The position numbers and the translations under genes were made by a program. From Brevundimonas sp. (lineage in GTDB: Bacteria; Pseudomonadota; Alphaproteobacteria; Caulobacterales; Caulobacteraceae), in assembly GCA_003248965.1 (NCBI GenBank), contig QFQU01000019.1, positions 1 to 51,455 on the forward strand: a DNA stretch of 51,455 nt. The letters run 5' to 3'. Positions within the stretch are counted from its first letter, which is position 1; each line of letters begins with the position of its first letter. The notes below the pieces were generated by a model that saw nothing but the letters and a program-made list of their open reading frames with translations, had not been told where the DNA came from and ran no database searches. This document shows, piece by piece, positions 41,333 to 49,612 of this stretch.

Positions 41333-41973
41333 TGGCCAGTCCGGACAAGACCGCGGCGCCGCCCAATCGCCTCTTCCCCGGCGGCGACGCCGGCGCGCGG
41401 CGGGCGCGGTCGCTGGACAAGGGCGACGTCCCCGCCGCCCTGCTCGACCGCTATCTCGTCGAACGGGACCGGCAGGGCCGTCCCGAACGCTACTATCGCG
41501 ACCACCGCGCCCGCGAGCCCATGTTCCAGGACAAGGGCCGATCGCTTGTCGCCCGCCAATCCTACCCCGACACCGTGGCCGACATGCTCAAGGTGGCCGA
41601 ACACCGGGGATGGTCGAGCCTCCGCGTCGCCGGCGATGACGCCTTCCGGCGCGAGGTCTGGGTCCAGGCCCAGGCGCTCGGCCTCGAGGTGAAAGGTCAC
41701 CGACCCACGGAACGGGATCGCGCGGCGGCCGCGCCAGCCGGGCGCGAGCAAGGCCCGCCCGCGGCGGATCGCGACCGCTCGCCGGAGCGCAAGCCCGCCT
41801 CCCGCACGGTGGAGGCGCGCCTGGCCATGGCCGCCCAGGTCGTCCGCGCCATGGTGGTCGATCCCGAGATGCAGGCGCGGCTGATCGCCCGCGCCTGGAC
41901 CCGCGCCGCGCCCTATCTGGAGCGCTCGCGCGACGCGCAGGACCGGCCGTCCAGGGGCGGCCGCGACCGCTGA
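41332..41973 (+). CDS. LPD7-domain protein linked to transfer
   Basis: The 213-residue hydrophilic protein has a segment like the large polyvalent protein-associated domain 7 (VADMLKVAEHRGWSSLRVAG, DDAFRREVWVQAQALGLEVK, GHRPTERD), usually found at the end of relaxases and primases. Here it stands alone on the opposite strand from a short relaxase. It may supply the missing C-terminal function in trans. It ends 17 bases from the relaxase stop (convergent). Confidence 0.75.
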   Translation: MASPDKTAAPPNRLFPGGDAGARRARSLDKGDVPAALLDRYLVERDRQGRPERYYRDHRAREPMFQDKGRSLVARQSYPDTVADMLKVAEHRGWSSLRVAGDDAFRREVWVQAQALGLEVKGHRPTERDRAAAAPAGREQGPPAADRDRSPERKPASRTVEARLAMAAQVVRAMVVDPEMQARLIARAWTRAAPYLERSRDAQDRPSRGGRDR

Positions 41974-41989
41974 CCCGGGACGGCATCCC

Positions 41990-43018
41990 CTATCGGGCGC
42001 GCCCGCGCGGCGCCGGCCCCTCGTCCCGCTGGCGGGACGGCGTCTCCCTGGCCGCTTCAATCCGCCGTCGCAACAGGTCGCGCCTGGTCTCGACCTCGGG
42101 CAAGGCGCGGACGAACCGTTCGATCGCCTCGCCGAACCGCCGGTCTTCGGCGTCGCCGGACTTCTGCAGGGCGACGGCCTCGGCCACGAAGGCCCGTCGG
42201 ACCGCCAGCTGGCGGGCGCGGATCGGCACCCGCCAGGGCTCCGATACCGTCCCGCCCTCGACCGCCTCGCGCCAGGCCGCGGCGAGGACGCGCGGCATGT
42301 CGGCGCCACCCGCCATGGAGCGTTCCCGCAGTTTGCGGATGGCGATGGGGTCGGCCTTGCGCACCACGCCCCGCGCCCGGCGCGGCGTGGCCTCCGCCTC
42401 GACGCCCCGCTCGCGCAGCGTCCTGGCGAACCCTTCGCGCCAGGCCTGCAGGTCAGCCTTGCGGGGGCTCAGCCTCTCACCGTCCCGGCCCAGCATCCGC
42501 ACGGTGAGATGCACGTGCGGATGCCGTCCCTCGTCATGGAGCGCGAACACATAGGCGAACCGGTCGCCGAAGGTCGCGGCGGCGAAAGCCCGGGCCGCGT
42601 CGTGCAGCCGATAGGGCTCGGTCCCGGCCGGCATGCTCAGGACCACGGACAGGGACGCCGGCGAGTCCTCTCGGCGACGCGGTTCCAGAGCCAGTTCGGC
42701 CGCCCAGTCCCCGGCCAGCGTCCTCACCGCCTCACGGCCGATCAGCCGCTCGCCGTCCGGCCCCTCCAGAGCCAGGGCGCCGTTGCGGGAGATGTAGTCG
42801 AGATGGCGCCCGAGATGGCCGCCGTCGCGGGTGCGCCCGGTGATCTTGACCATGACCTCAGGCGCGCCCCGGACCACGCGCATGAGCTGACCGCGCCCCG
42901 CGTCCGGCGCCTTGGACGGGGCCTTGCCGAGCACCGCCGGAGTCAGCCGCGCCCGCCGTATGTCCACCGGGGGGCGCAGCGCCTCCTCGAAGCCGGACGG
43001 GGTTCGGAACGCGCTCAA
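41990..43018 (-). CDS. MOBP (VirD2-like) relaxase
   Basis: The 342-residue protein would nick oriT and pilot the strand. The catalytic Tyr candidate is Tyr75 (GRHLDYISRNG). The metal-binding motif is HDEGRHPHVHLTV (His161, His168, His170), the HxDxxxxHxHL-like form of MOBP relaxases. There is no helicase or primase domain. I use the TTG start whose codon overlaps the mobC stop (TTGA); the longer frame into mobC is of low-complexity composition. Length is short even for this family, fitting a split with the LPD7 protein. Confidence 0.88.
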   Translation of the reverse strand: MSAFRTPSGFEEALRPPVDIRRARLTPAVLGKAPSKAPDAGRGQLMRVVRGAPEVMVKITGRTRDGGHLGRHLDYISRNGALALEGPDGERLIGREAVRTLAGDWAAELALEPRRREDSPASLSVVLSMPAGTEPYRLHDAARAFAAATFGDRFAYVFALHDEGRHPHVHLTVRMLGRDGERLSPRKADLQAWREGFARTLRERGVEAEATPRRARGVVRKADPIAIRKLRERSMAGGADMPRVLAAAWREAVEGGTVSEPWRVPIRARQLAVRRAFVAEAVALQKSGDAEDRRFGEAIERFVRALPEVETRRDLLRRRIEAARETPSRQRDEGPAPRGRAR

Positions 43019-43536
43019 GGTTCGGACGCCCAATAGGCGAGATTGCCTTCGAAGGCGTCGCGCAGCCCGAGAAGGTGGCGGCGAATCTCCTCGGCGAAGG
43101 CGGCCAGCTGAGCGGTCTCCAGATCGAGCACCTGGCCCTCCATCACCGCCGTGTTCAGAGCCCGGGCGATCTGGTTGACGTTGACGCCGATGCGCCGGAG
43201 CTCGCGCTGAACCTCGATGAGAGCGATCGCATCCGGCGGGCTGAACTGGGGCGCCCCATGGAGACGCCGACGGATCAGGGCGACGCACCACTGAGTCCGG
43301 GACAGGCCCACGCCGGCCGCCGCGGCTTCGACCAGGGCCAGGTCGTCCGCCCCGAGGCGCAGGGTCAGCTTGCCGGCCCCGCCGCCCGGCGGACGGTCCG
43401 GAGCTTCGGGCACGGGCGCCTGGGCGGCCGCCTCCATCAGGCTGCGCAGGAACCGCGAGCGCCCGCCGCGACCGGCCGCCGCGGCGTCGAAACGGCGCGC
43501 CAGATCAGGTGGAAGACGAAGGGTGAGGCGGTCCAT
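43015..43536 (-). CDS. mobC: MobC-type relaxosome accessory protein
   Basis: The 173-residue protein has an N-terminal ribbon-helix-helix start (MDRLTLRLPPDLARRFDAAA), a second similar beta segment (GKLTLRLGADDLALVEAAAA), and the MobC signature (LIEVQRELRRIGVNVNQIAR ALNT). It would bind and melt oriT to help nicking. It starts five bases from the oriT-like inverted repeat and is translationally coupled to the relaxase. Confidence 0.88.
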   Translation of the reverse strand: MDRLTLRLPPDLARRFDAAAAGRGGRSRFLRSLMEAAAQAPVPEAPDRPPGGGAGKLTLRLGADDLALVEAAAAGVGLSRTQWCVALIRRRLHGAPQFSPPDAIALIEVQRELRRIGVNVNQIARALNTAVMEGQVLDLETAQLAAFAEEIRRHLLGLRDAFEGNLAYWASEP

Positions 43537-43544
43537 CGGTCGGG

Positions 43545-43582
43545 GGCTTTGTCAGACATTGCCGGCGCAAAGCCTATCCTGC
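43545..43582 (+). other. oriT: oriT: inverted repeat plus RP4-like nic site
   Basis: GGCTTTG (43545-43551) and CAAAGCC (43568-43574) form a perfect 7-bp inverted repeat. It is followed at once by TATCCTGC (43575-43582), the nic consensus of MOBP/IncP origins, in which the cut falls after ATCCTG. By analogy the cut is between G43581 and C43582 on the plus strand. It lies upstream of mobC-relaxase, the standard place. The 5' end would lead transfer towards higher coordinates, carrying ardC early. Confidence 0.78.
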
Positions 43583-43693
43583 CCTAGACCGTCACCCCCC
43601 TCGCCCCGTAGGCCTCAGGTGTAGCCGCCCTCCCCTCGGCGACCGAAGACGGCCGCTCGCCCGCCGTCCTGCCGGACGCCCCAGCCGGACGGC

Positions 43694-44806
43694 TCAAACC
43701 CTGACGCGTCGGTAGCCGTCACCCTCGACAAAGCCCGCTGCAAGACATCCTTCGCGCACGAACCCGGTGCGCGTTCCGTTGGAGTACAGGCGGCCGTCCC
43801 GCCGATACTGCAGAAACCTGGGCCATCGGGCGGGCCGGGCGCGAAGCGTTTCGGTGTGCACGAGCACATCCCGGTCGGCCTGCGGAACGATGTCGGCCAG
43901 GGGGCGCACTTCGTAGCGAACGTGCTCGCCGACGACCTCGTCCCGGACCGCATAGGTCGTCCGGTGTCGCGGCGTCTGGCGACGGTCGGCCGCCTCCCTG
44001 ATCGCATCCGCGACGAGGGTCCGGTCTTCCCATCTCCGGAAATACAGGTTCGCCGCGCAGTTCAGGATCTGATGGTCGTTGAGCGCCAGCACGTCATCCT
44101 CGCGTCGCAACTGGATCACGCCGTCCTGATGCGGAACGGCGTAGACGTCCGGATCGTGGAAGGCGACGAGCAGCTCCGGAGACAGCGGCAGCAGCATGAT
44201 CGCCCCGCCGCTGCGAACCCCGAACGCCAAGCCGCGCGCCCGGGGGTTCTGCAGGTGCCATCGATTGGTGAGAACCGCCGGATCGTCGGAGGTCACGAAC
44301 GGCGTCGCAGTCCGGTTCCGGACGAGCGTCATCTGCAGATCGTCCACGATCTTCATCGAGCGCGCATAGAACAGCATCGCCGCCTGAACCGCCTCGAGCA
44401 TCGCCGCCTTCGGGTCGAACGCGGCCCCGTCCGGCAAGACCCCGGGCAGCTGCGCCAGGGCGGCGGCGATCTGGCTGGCGCTGACGGAAGCGGCCTCGGT
44501 CCGCAGATGCTGGAGAAGCACAAACCGGCGGAGCACGAGGCGATCGAGCCCGGTCGGGTCCGCGCCCTGGATGACCAGCCGCTGGATCACTGACCCGTAC
44601 GCCCCTTCGATCGTCTGGATCGCTCTCTCAAGCTGCGCGTCCCGACCGTAGAGATAGTCGTGGGAGCACTGCTTGCGGACGGCCGCGTTCGGGATGGCCC
44701 GGCCGGCGTCAAGATTGAACAGGTGAATGGCCTTGCCTTCGCCATCCACCGAGAACGGCTTCAGATGCGCCTTCGGCACAAAATGCTGGTTCTTGTTGTC
44801 GGCCAT
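43694..44806 (-). CDS. DUF4238 protein
   Basis: The 370-residue protein begins with the DUF4238 signature NQHFVPKAHLKPFSVDGEGK and then IHLFNLD, VRKQCSHDYLYGRD, and later FVTSDDPAVLTNR and LLPLSPELLVAFHD. The family is common in mobile and defence regions; its function is unknown. AGGAGG precedes the ATG I use; a GTG six bases earlier is too close to it. It lies between oriT and ardC in the leading region, so an early role in the recipient is possible. Confidence 0.85.
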   Translation of the reverse strand: MADNKNQHFVPKAHLKPFSVDGEGKAIHLFNLDAGRAIPNAAVRKQCSHDYLYGRDAQLERAIQTIEGAYGSVIQRLVIQGADPTGLDRLVLRRFVLLQHLRTEAASVSASQIAAALAQLPGVLPDGAAFDPKAAMLEAVQAAMLFYARSMKIVDDLQMTLVRNRTATPFVTSDDPAVLTNRWHLQNPRARGLAFGVRSGGAIMLLPLSPELLVAFHDPDVYAVPHQDGVIQLRREDDVLALNDHQILNCAANLYFRRWEDRTLVADAIREAADRRQTPRHRTTYAVRDEVVGEHVRYEVRPLADIVPQADRDVLVHTETLRARPARWPRFLQYRRDGRLYSNGTRTGFVREGCLAAGFVEGDGYRRVRV

Positions 44807-44857
44807 CGCCACCCTCCTGAGCGAAGGCTGGCTGAAGCTGACGCCGGAGACCAGACA

Positions 44858-45745
44858 TCATCCCGACTGGAGCGCATGGAGCCACGCCACGGCGCGTTGG
44901 GCGTGGGCGGCGGCCGAGAAGATGAACCGCGTGTCGTCGCGCAGCACCTGGAGCCACGAGGCGAGATAGGCGGCGTGATCCTCGCGAGGCTGCAGGGCCA
45001 GTCGGAGGTCGGCGCAGAGGAAGGCGGCGCCGAGTTCGGCCACCAGCTCTTCCCGGGCATAGCCGGCGTCTCCGTGCCGACGGCGTCCGAAGTCGCGGTC
45101 GAGCCGGCTGGGATGCCGGGTCCAGTGCGTCAGCTCGTGGCTTAGCGTGGCGTAATAGGCTTCCGGATCGCGGAAGCTCTCGAACGCCGGCATCTGCACG
45201 AAGTCCGGCTCCGGCGCATAGAAGGCGCATCCGCCGCCATGACGGACCTCCGCCCCCGTCGCGGCGAAAAACGCCTCGACCCGAGCGAGGCGTTGACCCG
45301 AGTTCAGGACCGGCGTCGGCGCCGGAGCGTACGACGCGGGCAGGCCCTCGATCTGCTCGACGTTGAAGACGGTGTAGGCCTTCAGGAAGGGAATTCGCCG
45401 GGTCGCCTCCTCGCCGGCGTCATCGGCGTCGGTGCGGACCAGTTGATCGGCGTAGACGACGGTGGAACCCCGCTCGCCCTTGCGGACACAGGCGTTCAGC
45501 GCCAGCGCCTGACGGAAGGTCATCCAGGTGGCGGACTGGAAGCCTCGGGCCGCGGCCTCGCCCCACAGCAGGACGACGTTGATGCCTTGGTAGGGCGTGC
45601 CGTCGTGCCTGAGCGGCCGGCTGACGCTTTCGAGTGCGGCCCAGGGCTGGGTCCAGGGCCGGACGCCGGCTTCGAGTTGGGCGACGATCTGGCGGGTGAT
45701 GCGGGTGTGGAGATCGGAACGTGAGGGTTCGTCGGGGCGCGACAT
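44858..45745 (-). CDS. ardC: ArdC-type antirestriction protein
   Basis: The 295-residue protein has the ArdC N-terminal ssDNA-binding domain (ITRQIVAQLEAGVRPWTQPW, YQGINVVLLW, WMTFRQALAL, RKGERGSTVVYAD) and a zincin-like metallopeptidase domain (YYATLSHELTHWTRHPSRLD, AREELVAELGAAFL). ArdC protects incoming single-stranded DNA from host restriction. Its place on the leading side of oriT fits such early work. Confidence 0.92.
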   Translation of the reverse strand: MSRPDEPSRSDLHTRITRQIVAQLEAGVRPWTQPWAALESVSRPLRHDGTPYQGINVVLLWGEAAARGFQSATWMTFRQALALNACVRKGERGSTVVYADQLVRTDADDAGEEATRRIPFLKAYTVFNVEQIEGLPASYAPAPTPVLNSGQRLARVEAFFAATGAEVRHGGGCAFYAPEPDFVQMPAFESFRDPEAYYATLSHELTHWTRHPSRLDRDFGRRRHGDAGYAREELVAELGAAFLCADLRLALQPREDHAAYLASWLQVLRDDTRFIFSAAAHAQRAVAWLHALQSG

Positions 45746-45814
45746 GGCGGCCTCCTCGAAAATGGGATGTGAAGAAGGGGCGGCGGCGCTGTCGTCAGCG
45801 CCGCCGCGGCTCGC

Positions 45815-46111
45815 TCAGCGGGACCAGATCAGGCTGTGTCCGCCTTCAATCTCGACCAGGGAGGCGTAGATCGGAGCCGGGAAGCTGGGATCGTCGAGCT
45901 TGACCGACAGGTAGTCGCGGTTCTGCTGGCTGGTCTTCATCCAGGCGGCGCCGAACTCGGTCTGGCCGGAGAAGATGCGGAAGTCTGGAGCCTTGTCGTC
46001 GGTCTTCTCATTGGCCCGGAGCTGGGCCGCCTTGACGTTGAGGGTCAGGGTCTTGATCGAACCGCTGTAGCTGCCGTCCGCCTGCTGGGTGAAGGAACCG
46101 ATGGTGGCCAT
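45815..46111 (-). CDS. DUF736 protein
   Basis: The 98-residue protein matches DUF736: MATIGSFTQQADGSYSGSIK, TLTLNVKAAQLRANEKTDDK, APDFRIF, GAAWMKTSQQNRDYLSVKLD DP. It is very common beside ardC in alphaproteobacterial plasmids and conjugative elements; function is unknown. AGGAGAG precedes the ATG. Confidence 0.92.
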   Translation of the reverse strand: MATIGSFTQQADGSYSGSIKTLTLNVKAAQLRANEKTDDKAPDFRIFSGQTEFGAAWMKTSQQNRDYLSVKLDDPSFPAPIYASLVEIEGGHSLIWSR

Positions 46112-46678
46112 GGAAGTCTCTCCTTTGCTGTCGGGCCACGCCTGCCGCGGCCTCGATGGCGATCGACGGACCGGAGGTTGGACGGCCCGCAGGCGAGCGC
46201 AGGGAGCCCCGCAGCGGAGCGGAGGACCGGGAGAGCGACTTTCTTGCCTCGCGAGGAAGGCCGCCAGGCCGGGGAAGAAAGTCGAGCGAGCGGTTGCGGA
46301 AGCCGGACGGACTTCGGTCAGATCAGGCCATTGAGAGACCGCGCGAGGCATGGCGCGCCGCAGGAGAAACGGATGGTCACCCCCGCCTCACCACGCGGGC
46401 CAGTCGCGCCGGTCGTACGGATCCTGCCGTGAATGCCGGCCCAGCCGCTCCGTCACGCAAGGCTCGCCAAGGCTCCGCCGCTCCAGTGTCGTGTGCACCA
46501 GACCCTTCCGCGAGTTCCCGCCGGGACGCCTGACATCGGCAGACCCGCACCGTACGTGGTGTGTCGCAGACGGGTCCTGTGGCCTTGCAGGCGGTCTTGA
46601 CGAAGCCGCCTTTGAGGACATGGTGCGGATGGCGACGACTGGCCCGAAGGCTGGCCACACCTCGAAGGATGTCGAACC
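46112..46678. other. Non-coding region upstream of DUF736 with inverted repeat
   Basis: I find no convincing gene in these 567 bases. A perfect 10-bp inverted repeat, CGACTTTCTT (46236-46245) and AAGAAAGTCG (46275-46284), encloses 29 bases that also pair partly (CCTCGCGAGG). The region must hold the promoter of DUF736-ardC. A role as a single-strand promoter in the leading region is possible but unproven. Confidence 0.45.
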
Positions 46679-47041
46679 ATGAGATCCGGCTTCTATAGCA
46701 TTCGGCAATCGGGAGCGGACCAAGACCCCCTGGACGATGAAGCGTGGGGCCTCGCGATGCTGACTCACTTCAAGGAGGGGAAGACGGTCGGTGTCGACAA
46801 CGGCGGTTGCACCATCAAGGGCGACTATACGGACCGACCAGACGGCGGTATCGCCATGCACATGGTCTACGTCCTTCGCTGCGGGTCGCGGATGCCGGAC
46901 GGAACGATCCTGGAGGCCGATCACAGGCTGGAAGGCGATGTGAACCTGACAGCGGAGACGCTCTCAGGGGGATACCAGCCTCTCAATATTGGTCTGGGGC
47001 CGATGTACATCAGCCTGCAGTGGCTCGCCGAACCAGCCTAG
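46679..47041 (+). CDS. Small protein, possibly GrlR-like
   Basis: The 120-residue protein has a beta-rich pattern (MRSGFYSIRQSG, TVGVDNGGCTIKGDYTDRPD, GGIAMHMVYVLRCG, ADHRLEGDVNLTAETLSGGY). The opening and the Gly-Asp...Gly spacing recall GrlR-type small lipocalin-like regulators, but the match is by eye and weak. It stands alone, with intergenic gaps on both sides. A GGATG-like weak ribosome site precedes the start. Confidence 0.5.
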   Translation: MRSGFYSIRQSGADQDPLDDEAWGLAMLTHFKEGKTVGVDNGGCTIKGDYTDRPDGGIAMHMVYVLRCGSRMPDGTILEADHRLEGDVNLTAETLSGGYQPLNIGLGPMYISLQWLAEPA

Positions 47042-47147
47042 CGGCCGACCAAGCCTGCGGACCACACATCGTCATGATCGGCGGAGAAGTGCTGCACTGA
47101 ACGCCCGATACGCCCCTTCCGTCGATCGACGGCAGCTTCCTAGAGAC

Positions 47148-48269
47148 CTAGCCCACCCAGTCCAGTTCGAAGTCGGGCGTGAGCGCGAGCAACCCGGTCT
47201 CGATCTGGTTCCAGGTCAGACGCAGCGCCTTGAGGTCGTCGGGCGTGAACAGATGGGCGTGATGTGAGGCGGCCCGCAGTTTCCCCGCCTGTTTGAGCAG
47301 ATCGAACACCGCCTCGGGATCGTCGAAGCCGGCCTCGAAGATCGCCTGGAAATGCTCGGGATGGCTCATGATCCGCGCGTAATGGGTGTAGTCGGCGTGG
47401 TCGAAAACCTCTCCTCCTCGCTTCTTCCACTTCCCCAGCAGATCCTTGCAGTCGCACAGCGGCAGGCGCTCATCCGGCCAGTCCTCGCCGTAGGTCTCCG
47501 CCATCACCGCATCGAGGATTTCGCGCAGGGTCAGTTCGTAGCGGTGGACCAGAGTCTTGGCGCGCTTCACATGCGGCGGGGCCGCGTTGGCCTGGAGCCG
47601 CGCCTTCAGGCGCCGCCGCTTCTCGGCCATCGTCAGCAGTCGCCGCTTCGGCCAGTGCGACAGCCGCAGGCCCGCCGCGTCGAGGAAACTGCGATAGCCC
47701 GCCAGATTGGCGAACTGCGGCATCTCGGTGATGGAGAAGGCGCCGACGGCCTCTCGCACGCCGCGCGTGAGCCGGTCGCTCTCGGCGAACATGTCGGCCA
47801 TCGCCGACGCCCGCGCGAAGGCTTCGATCTGGGCGGGACGCGCGATGGCCAGGGCGCTCGCGCCAAGACCACTGTCAGACAGCCGCAAGATGCGATCGAC
47901 GAAACTGCCCGTCGGCGTCCTGAAGCCCTCCAGAACATCAGGCAGGGCAAAGCCCCTGGATAGTTCGGCGATCCTTTCGGCCTGCTCTATCAGGCCATTC
48001 GGAAAGGCGGCGCGATAGACCCGATCAGCGTCGGACTGAGCCCTCATCAGGGCTCCGACGCCCTGCATTCGATCCATGAACGGGTGTCGACCCATCGCGG
48101 CACAGGCCAGCGGAGTGTCCATTTTCATGCGCTCGGCCATGCCGACCACGCCGCTCGCGCGCAGCATGTCGTGCTGCCGGCGAACATCCTCGAACGGATC
48201 CGCCATCCGTCTGGCTGCATCCAGCGTAGCGCGCATGCTGGGCGGGATCAGATCACGCGGCAGGGTCAT
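47148..48269 (-). CDS. Unrecognised 373-residue helical protein paired with MNT-HEPN
   Basis: The protein is mostly alpha-helical, with a basic middle region (KRRLLTMAEKRRRLKARLQA) and a C-terminal block containing CDCKDLLGKWKKRGG, DYTHYARIMSHPEHFQAIFE and ASHHAHLFTPDDLKALRLTW. The late His/Cys residues could form a metal or nuclease site. The start MTLPRDLIPP lies inside the end of the nucleotidyltransferase-HEPN gene (17-base overlap), so the two are made together. I do not recognise the family; a toxin-antitoxin or defence role is inferred from pairing only. Confidence 0.65.
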   Translation of the reverse strand: MTLPRDLIPPSMRATLDAARRMADPFEDVRRQHDMLRASGVVGMAERMKMDTPLACAAMGRHPFMDRMQGVGALMRAQSDADRVYRAAFPNGLIEQAERIAELSRGFALPDVLEGFRTPTGSFVDRILRLSDSGLGASALAIARPAQIEAFARASAMADMFAESDRLTRGVREAVGAFSITEMPQFANLAGYRSFLDAAGLRLSHWPKRRLLTMAEKRRRLKARLQANAAPPHVKRAKTLVHRYELTLREILDAVMAETYGEDWPDERLPLCDCKDLLGKWKKRGGEVFDHADYTHYARIMSHPEHFQAIFEAGFDDPEAVFDLLKQAGKLRAASHHAHLFTPDDLKALRLTWNQIETGLLALTPDFELDWVG

Positions 48270-49173
48270 GGCTCGCCGCTTCGCGCAAATGAGCCAGCCG
48301 CTCCTCGCAGACCGTCGTTGCGAGGGCACGCAGCACCTCGACGCGCTGCGTCAACCAAGCCAGCTCTTCGACGCTGATCTTGTAGTGTTTGGAGTAGCGG
48401 GCCTTCACATAGGCTTCGCGCAGCAACTCGAAGCAGCGGCGCTCGAACTTGGTCTCGCGCGGCCAGGCGTCGGCCAGTCGGGCATCAATGGCCTCGCACT
48501 TCCTGCGTAGGAAGGCGAGGTTGTGGGCCTTGCCGCTGTAGAGCGTCACCACGAGCAGGACGCAGTGGTATAGGTGCTCAGCCGACTGATGCAGGTTAAA
48601 CGCCGCGAGCTTGGGATCAGCCCCCTCCCCCATGTAGAACTTCGCTCCGCGCGCAAAACTGGCCGAGCTTTGCGTCCAGTCCGCGAAGAACTCCTCCGCT
48701 TCCTTCAGCGCGACTTGCGCTTTCAGGTCCGCCGGCTTGCGCAGCTTGGCGCCCAGCGTATCGAAGAGAACAATCCCCTCGCGCACGATGTCCGCCCAGA
48801 AATAGCGCCCGCGATCCAATTGCTCGTTCACGTCGTCCAGGCTGTGCACGATCAGGCTGACCGGCGTGCGGATCAGCGACTCGCCCGGCATCAGCTTGTT
48901 CTCGGCGTCATGCCAGAACTCGCCGTCGGTCAGGTCTTCATGATCGACGACGATCAGCAGATCGAAGTCCGAGAAGTAGCGCCCGACCGGATCGTGGACC
49001 CAGTCGCCGCGCGCATACGAGCCGTAGAGGATGATCTTGAGGATCTTGCCGTTCTTCAGCCGCTCGGCCCGGCGGGTCGAGACGGCCTCGGCGAAGGACT
49101 CCCGGATCACCTCGACCACCCGGCGCAGCTCCACCTGCTTGCGCGGCGGCAGATGATCGATCGAAGTCTTCAT
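48253..49173 (-). CDS. Nucleotidyltransferase-HEPN fusion protein
   Basis: The 306-residue protein has an N-terminal MNT-type nucleotidyltransferase (IILYGSYARGDW, then FSDFDLLIVVD) with catalytic Ser/Asp residues, and a C-terminal HEPN domain (AAFNLHQSAEHLYHCVLLVV, AYVKARYSKHYKISVEELAW). MNT and HEPN proteins usually form toxin-antitoxin pairs in which the MNT AMPylates the HEPN RNase; here they are one chain. The start MKTSIDHLPP is preferred to one nine codons earlier. It is upstream of, and overlaps, the unknown 373-residue gene. Confidence 0.85.
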   Translation of the reverse strand: MKTSIDHLPPRKQVELRRVVEVIRESFAEAVSTRRAERLKNGKILKIILYGSYARGDWVHDPVGRYFSDFDLLIVVDHEDLTDGEFWHDAENKLMPGESLIRTPVSLIVHSLDDVNEQLDRGRYFWADIVREGIVLFDTLGAKLRKPADLKAQVALKEAEEFFADWTQSSASFARGAKFYMGEGADPKLAAFNLHQSAEHLYHCVLLVVTLYSGKAHNLAFLRRKCEAIDARLADAWPRETKFERRCFELLREAYVKARYSKHYKISVEELAWLTQRVEVLRALATTVCEERLAHLREAASHDPAA

Positions 49174-49219
49174 CGGGCGAGTCTCGCCCAAGGCGTGCAT
49201 CGGAGCAAGGCGCGAAGCC

Positions 49220-49579
49220 TCAGTTCTGGATCAGGCGGACCAAGGTCCCGTCCGGGTCGATCAGCGCGCCGATCCGCAGCCCCGAATCCTCGACCTTCGG
49301 CGGGTGCAAGCGGGGTTGACCCCAACAGGTTTCCGGCAGGCCGGTGACAAGGCAGGCTGCGTAAAATGCGTCCAGATCGTCGAGTCTCAGGCAGCAGCTG
49401 AAGTTGCTGGTGAGCGGATCCAGGTCAGGATGCGGGAAGAACTCGATCGTCAGCCCGCCCCGCTTCAGGATCATCCAGCCTTCGTCGCGCCAGCCCTCCT
49501 CGAAGCCGATCTTGGCGTAGAACCGGGAGGTGGTTTCGAAGTCCCGCGACGGCAGGTTGGGCGTTGCGTGGTCGGTCAC
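49220..49579 (-). CDS. VOC-family protein (bleomycin-resistance type)
   Basis: The 119-residue protein has the paired beta-alpha-beta-beta-beta fold (LPSRDFETTSRFYAKIGFEE and LDAFYAACLVTGLPE...GALIDPDGTLVRLIQN). The close relatives are bleomycin-resistance-type binders. Several usual metal ligands are not evident, which fits ligand sequestering and not catalysis. Substrate is unknown. It stands alone between the HEPN gene and the mer-like operon. Confidence 0.85.
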   Translation of the reverse strand: MTDHATPNLPSRDFETTSRFYAKIGFEEGWRDEGWMILKRGGLTIEFFPHPDLDPLTSNFSCCLRLDDLDAFYAACLVTGLPETCWGQPRLHPPKVEDSGLRIGALIDPDGTLVRLIQN

Positions 49580-49612
49580 GGCGAGCTCCGAATGCGGCGA
49601 TGCCGCCGAAGC

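Noticed and set aside
46388..46924. 178-codon antisense frame over the small GrlR-like gene and the intergenic region
   Set aside because: No ribosome site and no domain; the plus-strand frame is better supported by its regular beta-strand pattern.
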